DNA of 36,820 nt, taken from assembly GCA_035705495.1 (NCBI GenBank), contig DASSWB010000090.1, forward strand, positions 1 through 36,820, read 5' to 3'. The notes under the pieces were generated by a model. That model was not told the origin of the DNA, made no database searches, and saw only the letters and a program-made list of their open reading frames with translations. Positions 33,381-36,820 of this stretch are shown piece by piece. The translations under genes and the position numbers were made by a program. This DNA comes from DASSWB01 sp035705495 (GTDB lineage: Bacteria; Bacteroidota; Bacteroidia; Flavobacteriales; Flavobacteriaceae). How positions within the stretch are numbered: position 1 is the stretch's first letter; every line of letters begins with the position of its first letter.

Positions 33381-34344
33381 GGGAAATATATCAGAATTTA
33401 TTGAAAAATATTTTCTGCATTTTAACGCAGCGGCCTTGGTTGATGCCGCTAAAGGATATAATGATCAGTTAGAAGGAGGATCAAAAATGATGGTGACCAT
33501 GGCCGGTGCCATGAGTACGGGGGAAATAGGAAAGATTTTTGCCGAAATGATTCGTCAAGATAAGGTTCAAATTGTTTCCTGTACTGGCGCCAATCTTGAG
33601 GAAGATGTGATGAACCTTGTTGCGCATTCACATTATGAACGAATTCCGCATTACCGTGATTTAACCGCTCAAGACGAATGGGATTTATTGGAACGCGGAT
33701 TGAACCGTGTGACAGATACTTGTATTCCGGAGGAAGAAGCTTTTCGAAGAATTCAGCAACACATTGTAAAAATATGGAAAGATGCAGAAGCCAGCGGTGA
33801 GCGTTATTTTCCACATGAATTCATGTATAAATTATTGCTTTCCGGAGCACTTGAAGAGTATTATGAAATCGATTTAAAAGATTCCTGGGTGTATGCGGCA
33901 GCAGAAAAGAATTTGCCAATGGTAGTTCCCGGTTGGGAAGATAGTACGATGGGAAATATTTTCGCTTCTTATGTGCTTAAAGGCGAATTGAAAGCAAGCA
34001 CCATGAAATCCGGTATTGAGTATATGGTCTTTTTATCTGATTGGTATACCGATAACAGTAAAAACGGAATTGGTTTCTTCCAAATAGGTGGAGGAATTGC
34101 AGGTGATTTTCCGATTTGTGTCGTCCCGATGCTCTATCAGGATATGGAGAGGACAGATACCCCTTTTTGGAGTTATTTCTGCCAGATATCCGATTCCACC
34201 ACGAGCTACGGTTCCTATTCAGGTGCGGTTCCAAATGAAAAAATTACTTGGGGTAAATTAGATAAGGACACGCCCAAATTTGTTATAGAAAGTGATGCAA
34301 CCATTGTGGCGCCTCTTGTTTTCGCCTATATTCTTGGGATGTAA
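33373..34344 (+). CDS. Deoxyhypusine synthase homologue, likely polyamine (homospermidine) synthase
   Basis: 323 aa. It has the deoxyhypusine synthase fold motifs TMAGAMSTGEIGK, SCTGANLEEDV, FFQIGGGIAGDFPI and the Lys that forms the imine with the butylamine group, K295 in ITWGKLD. Bacteria lack eIF5A, so modification of that protein is excluded. In Anabaena a homologue (SpeY) is needed for homospermidine, and flavobacteria are known to contain homospermidine. With speA and speB before it, transfer of a butylamine group to putrescine is the best inference. ATG 33373 overlaps the speB stop by 8 bases (ATGAATAA); ATG 33346 or 33364 are alternatives. Confidence 0.88.
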   Translation: MNKGNISEFIEKYFLHFNAAALVDAAKGYNDQLEGGSKMMVTMAGAMSTGEIGKIFAEMIRQDKVQIVSCTGANLEEDVMNLVAHSHYERIPHYRDLTAQDEWDLLERGLNRVTDTCIPEEEAFRRIQQHIVKIWKDAEASGERYFPHEFMYKLLLSGALEEYYEIDLKDSWVYAAAEKNLPMVVPGWEDSTMGNIFASYVLKGELKASTMKSGIEYMVFLSDWYTDNSKNGIGFFQIGGGIAGDFPICVVPMLYQDMERTDTPFWSYFCQISDSTTSYGSYSGAVPNEKITWGKLDKDTPKFVIESDATIVAPLVFAYILGM

Positions 34345-34389
34345 CAAATGGGAATAAAGGCTGAGTTGATTTTTATATCGTTCAGTAGG

Positions 34390-34432
34390 AGATAGATTTA
34401 ACTTTTTTATTTTAAAAAAGTTAAATCTATCT
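34390..34432. terminator. Long perfect hairpin after the polyamine cluster
   Basis: Two 20-base arms pair perfectly (34390-34409 with 34413-34432) around a TTT loop. The arms are AT-rich, beginning AGATAGATTTAAC. It is 45 bases after the synthase stop and 61 bases before the next gene, so it probably ends the speA-speB-synthase transcript; only three T follow it, so a regulatory or other role is also possible. Confidence 0.6.
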
Positions 34433-34493
34433 TTAAAAGAATTTCTACCACGTCTTCATGTAATACCTTTATACCCAAATCAATATAAAGGTT

Positions 34494-35081
34494 ATGAGAT
34501 CAATTTGTTTTCTATTATTGTGCTTTTTTATGATAGACGGAATTGCGCAAACTGAAGCGGTAAATCTGGAAACAAAAGAGGAAGGAGATCACCTGCAATT
34601 CTGGGTTTCGAATACATCGGATTACCCTTTGGAGGTAGAACTTTTCGTTTTCAATACCAAAAATTTACGCGGTAAAAAAACGATAAAAGCAGCTATTCCT
34701 GCAAACGAAAAACGGCTTGTAGAAGACATGAAAATCAAAGGTGAATATCACTTTGAGTATGATTTGAAAAAAACCTATCCCAAAAGTGCTTTGATTTCAA
34801 ATGAAAGAAAAGTTGGTGATGTTGATTTAAAAGAAGGCATCGTTGTTTTTTATAAAGAAGAATGTCCGCGTTGCCAATTTTTGTTAGCTTATTTAATAGA
34901 AAATCACATTGATTTCCAAGCAATGGATTTAGAAAACCGTAGAAATAAAAAATTCATGTACAAGCTCCTACAAAATTCGGGAGTTTATGAAAAAAAGGTT
35001 TTGACTCCTATTGTTGTTGTAGATGAGCAAATAAGCTTCAGCCATGAGGATTTGGAAGAATTCGCAGCGACTTTAAAATAG
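34494..35081 (+). CDS. Exported glutaredoxin-like protein with N-terminal extension
   Basis: 195 aa. A signal peptide (ICFLLLCFFMIDGIA, cut before QTEAV) shows export. Residues 20-105 form a beta-rich region of unknown family (DHLQFWVSNTSDYPLEVELFVF). The C-terminal part is a glutaredoxin/thioredoxin-like domain: VVFYKEECPRCQFLLAYL with redox pair Cys124-Pro-Arg-Cys127, then the cis-Pro in LTPIVVVDEQISF. It probably acts as a periplasmic thiol reductase or oxidase. It is a single gene after a long hairpin; partner unknown. Confidence 0.8.
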   Translation: MRSICFLLLCFFMIDGIAQTEAVNLETKEEGDHLQFWVSNTSDYPLEVELFVFNTKNLRGKKTIKAAIPANEKRLVEDMKIKGEYHFEYDLKKTYPKSALISNERKVGDVDLKEGIVVFYKEECPRCQFLLAYLIENHIDFQAMDLENRRNKKFMYKLLQNSGVYEKKVLTPIVVVDEQISFSHEDLEEFAATLK

Positions 35082-35142
35082 AAATATGTATTTCATTCAA
35101 TAAAAGTTTCAGCATTTAAACCAAGCTTAATTTCCTTCCAGC

Positions 35143-35319
35143 TTAAAAATATCCGCTGAAAACGAGAATAACACCAACAACCATGACAATTACAAAAATC
35201 CAAAAGAACAAACTGAATTTCCGATTTTTGTTTTCTACGTAGGTAGATTGGTTTCTTGTTTCTTCATCCTCCCGATGCTTCGCAGGTGCGGGTGAGGATT
35301 TCTCTTTGTCTCTGTCCAT
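35143..35319 (-). CDS. Small single-TM membrane protein (58 aa)
   Basis: A short frame from ATG 35319 to TAA 35143. The first 33 residues are highly charged (MDRDKEKSSPAPAKHREDEE), then KNRKF and a hydrophobic helix (FFWIFVIVMVVGVILVF) that ends at the C-terminus with SGYF. The positive residues before the helix fit a tail-anchored or N-in topology. The composition is coding-like and the gene is the only clear content between 35082 and 35607. No Shine-Dalgarno is visible; TATCTTTA on the minus strand (35357-35364) could be its -7 box. Function unknown. Confidence 0.6.
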   Translation of the reverse strand: MDRDKEKSSPAPAKHREDEETRNQSTYVENKNRKFSLFFWIFVIVMVVGVILVFSGYF

Positions 35320-35511
35320 AAGCTTATTTTTTCATTCTTGAAAAACTGATCTTTTTTAAAGATAAAAAAAGCTACACCAATGTATATTGAAACCAAACTT
35401 GATTAACTATTTTTTAACTGGATTAAAACGTCTCATTTTATTTATAACTTATGGTATATCAATATTTTAGTTTTTAATTTTCACATTAAAGTAACGTTAA
35501 ATACTTTATTC

Positions 35512-35519
35512 TACATTTG
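35512..35519 (+). promoter_or_regulatory. -7 box possibly of xth
   Basis: TACATTTG, 88 bases before the TTG start of xth. No good -33 element. The rest of 35320-35607 is AT-rich without other features seen. Confidence 0.35.
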
Positions 35520-35607
35520 AGGTTTCGTATTTTTAATAGGGTATCGGATTATTTTTAAACCGAAAAAACAATAATCATAAAGTCGCTCATTTAAAGAAAA
35601 CAATGCT

Positions 35608-36381
35608 TTGAAAATTGCAACCTACAACGTTAATGGTATTAATGCCCGATTGCCCATTCTGCTCCGTTGGCTTTCCACTGAAAAACCAGATGTGGTTTGC
35701 CTGCAAGAACTTAAATCGCCTGATGAAAAAATTCCGAAAGAAGCGATAGCCGATGCAGGTTATAATGCGATTTGGTACGGTCAAAAAAGATGGAATGGTG
35801 TCGCCATATTGACTAAAGATTTAAAAATTGAAGAAATAGCACGTGGTTTGCCCGATGAACCTGAAGATGAACAGAGTCGGTACCTTGAAGCCACAGTAAA
35901 TGGAATAACCATCTGTTGCCTTTATTTGCCAAATGGAAATCCTGCGCCTGGTCCCAAATTCGATTATAAGTTGAGGTGGTTCGAGAGATTGAGAAATCGA
36001 GCCCAGATTTTGATAAACAAAAAAGAGCCCATAGTAATCACTGGTGATTTTAATGTGATGCCAACCGAATTGGACGTATATAAACCGGAACGATGGGTAG
36101 ATGATGCTTTATTTAGACCTGAAACTCGGGAGGCGTTTCAAAGAATCATAGCTCAAGGATGGATAGATGCAATAAGAAAGTTATATCCAGATGAGGTGGT
36201 TTATACTTTCTGGGATTATTTTAGAAACGCGTATGGCAGAAACGCAGGTTTAAGAATAGATCATTTTTTATTGAGTCCGGAACTTGAAACGAAATTAATT
36301 TCCGCAGGTGTTGACAAATATGTGCGCGGATGGGAAAAAACCAGTGATCACGCACCGGTTTGGATCAATTTAAAAGATTGA
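35608..36381 (+). CDS. xth: Exodeoxyribonuclease III
   Basis: 257-aa Mg-dependent AP endonuclease and 3'-5' exonuclease of base-excision repair. Motifs: MKIATYNVNGIN, catalytic Glu34 in CLQELKSPD, GDFNVMPTELDVY (Asp and Asn), LRIDHFLLS (Asp) and SDHAPVWI (His). The family N-terminus begins exactly at TTG 35608, so this rare start is used; no in-frame ATG lies nearby. A three-codon frame ATG CTT TGA (35603-35611) overlaps the TTG start, so re-initiation after it is possible. Confidence 0.96.
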   Translation: MKIATYNVNGINARLPILLRWLSTEKPDVVCLQELKSPDEKIPKEAIADAGYNAIWYGQKRWNGVAILTKDLKIEEIARGLPDEPEDEQSRYLEATVNGITICCLYLPNGNPAPGPKFDYKLRWFERLRNRAQILINKKEPIVITGDFNVMPTELDVYKPERWVDDALFRPETREAFQRIIAQGWIDAIRKLYPDEVVYTFWDYFRNAYGRNAGLRIDHFLLSPELETKLISAGVDKYVRGWEKTSDHAPVWINLKD

Positions 36382-36408
36382 TTTATATTTTCAGTTTCAG
36401 TTCATATT

Positions 36409-36752
36409 TCACAACTTCGAAGAATTCATCTTCAAGATTTTTTGAAGGTCTGCTGGAATGGGCATCGATTTCAACGGAGGAACCTTGGCACCCCCAGTGT
36501 TTCCGACGGGAATTTTGCCGACAAAAGATTTTACACCGCCTACCAATAATCTAGGTAACTGCCCAAGTATTTCTTTCCAATCTTTAATGAGAAAACCAAA
36601 CTTGAGCATTAACCAATGTGCATATGTGTGCGCCCATGGATAGGCCTGCCCAATGATATGTGCCCGTTCCAAATGATGCCATGCCACATGAAAATTCCTT
36701 TTCTCATTTCAGAAAAATACCGAACCAGTTCTCACTTAATGTAGTATGGCAT
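36409..36752 (-). pseudogene. DUF3703 protein gene, 5' end disrupted
   Basis: The intact part (GTG 36687 to 36409, 92 aa) has the DUF3703 hallmarks AWHHLERAHIIGQAY, HWLMLKFGFLIK, GQLPRLLVGGVKSFVG and GNTGG followed by PMPIPADL. The usual N-terminal 20 residues are missing, but a second frame from ATG 36752 reads MPYYIK, stop (TGA), ELVRYFSEMRKG and joins NFHVAWHHL after a one-base shift near 36695-36700. One nonsense codon and one lost base explain this, so the gene is probably broken, or the window carries errors here. The function of DUF3703 is unknown. It converges on xth with a 27-base gap. Nothing was seen from 36753 to the end. Confidence 0.7.
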
Positions 36753-36820
36753 CGTGGTATTGAAGCGCAAGGATTTTATAAAAGATTAAATGCTCTGCGA
36801 GTTATTTAAATTTCAAAATG

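Overview
The window is chromosomal DNA of a Bacteroidetes bacterium, most likely family Flavobacteriaceae. The evidence is low-GC sequence, many -7 boxes of the Bacteroidetes type (TAnnTTTG), near absence of Shine-Dalgarno sequences, a PorT-family protein of the type IX secretion system, a mevalonate rather than a methylerythritol pathway, sigma-54 beside ExbB/ExbD/PorT genes, and an arginine decarboxylase/agmatinase/deoxyhypusine-synthase-like cluster. The genus cannot be fixed from the sequence. Most of the window is well-packed housekeeping sequence; no insertion sequence, prophage, CRISPR array or integrase was seen.

Layout. 1-6104 (minus): a drug-efflux operon, tetR > tolC > hlyD > RND permease, with the permease cut by the left edge; a perfect inverted repeat upstream of tetR is a good candidate operator. 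6238-7212: a short-chain prenyl diphosphate synthase. 7220-7774: a small outer-membrane-like protein. 7865-11906: sucA-sucB (2-oxoglutarate dehydrogenase E1 and E2) ending in a strong terminator. 11998-15461: a retropepsin-like protease divergent from a tatD > acyltransferase > asparaginase run. 15538-15625: tRNA-Ser(GGA). 15829-18204: a proton-channel operon exbB > 4-TM protein > exbD > exbD, then porT, facing a PAP2-like membrane gene and rpoN on the minus strand. 21287-22681 (minus): M20 dipeptidase. 22793-22874: tRNA-Leu(UAG). 23071-24388: two tandem paralogous lipoproteins with an invariant eight-cysteine tail. 24450-24710: SemiSWEET. 24828-26728: glycerophosphodiesterase and an HI0933-type flavoprotein. 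26760-29747: mevalonate diphosphate decarboxylase, mevalonate kinase-like GHMP kinase and a UbiA-type prenyltransferase, then an RluB-type pseudouridine synthase. 31069-34344: speA, speB and a deoxyhypusine-synthase homologue. 34494-35081: exported glutaredoxin-like protein. 35143-35319 (minus): a 58-aa membrane protein. 35608-36381: exonuclease III. 36409-36752 (minus): a DUF3703 gene that looks broken at its 5' end.

How the genes work together. The mevalonate genes supply isopentenyl diphosphate, the synthase at 6238 probably makes a C15-C20 prenyl diphosphate, and the UbiA enzyme at 28842 probably uses such a chain on a polar head group, resembling the archaeal-type digeranylgeranylglyceryl-phosphate step. 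speA and speB convert arginine to agmatine and then putrescine; the deoxyhypusine-synthase homologue translated in overlap with speB is best explained as a polyamine aminobutyltransferase, probably making homospermidine. The ExbB/ExbD genes energise the outer membrane, and porT next to them belongs to type IX secretion.

The most interesting points are the polyamine cluster, the tandem Cys-rich lipoprotein pair, the archaeal-lipid-like prenyl gene set, the probable TetR operator, a 20-bp perfect hairpin at 34390-34432, and the decayed DUF3703 gene. I did not find a clear new defence or mobile system.
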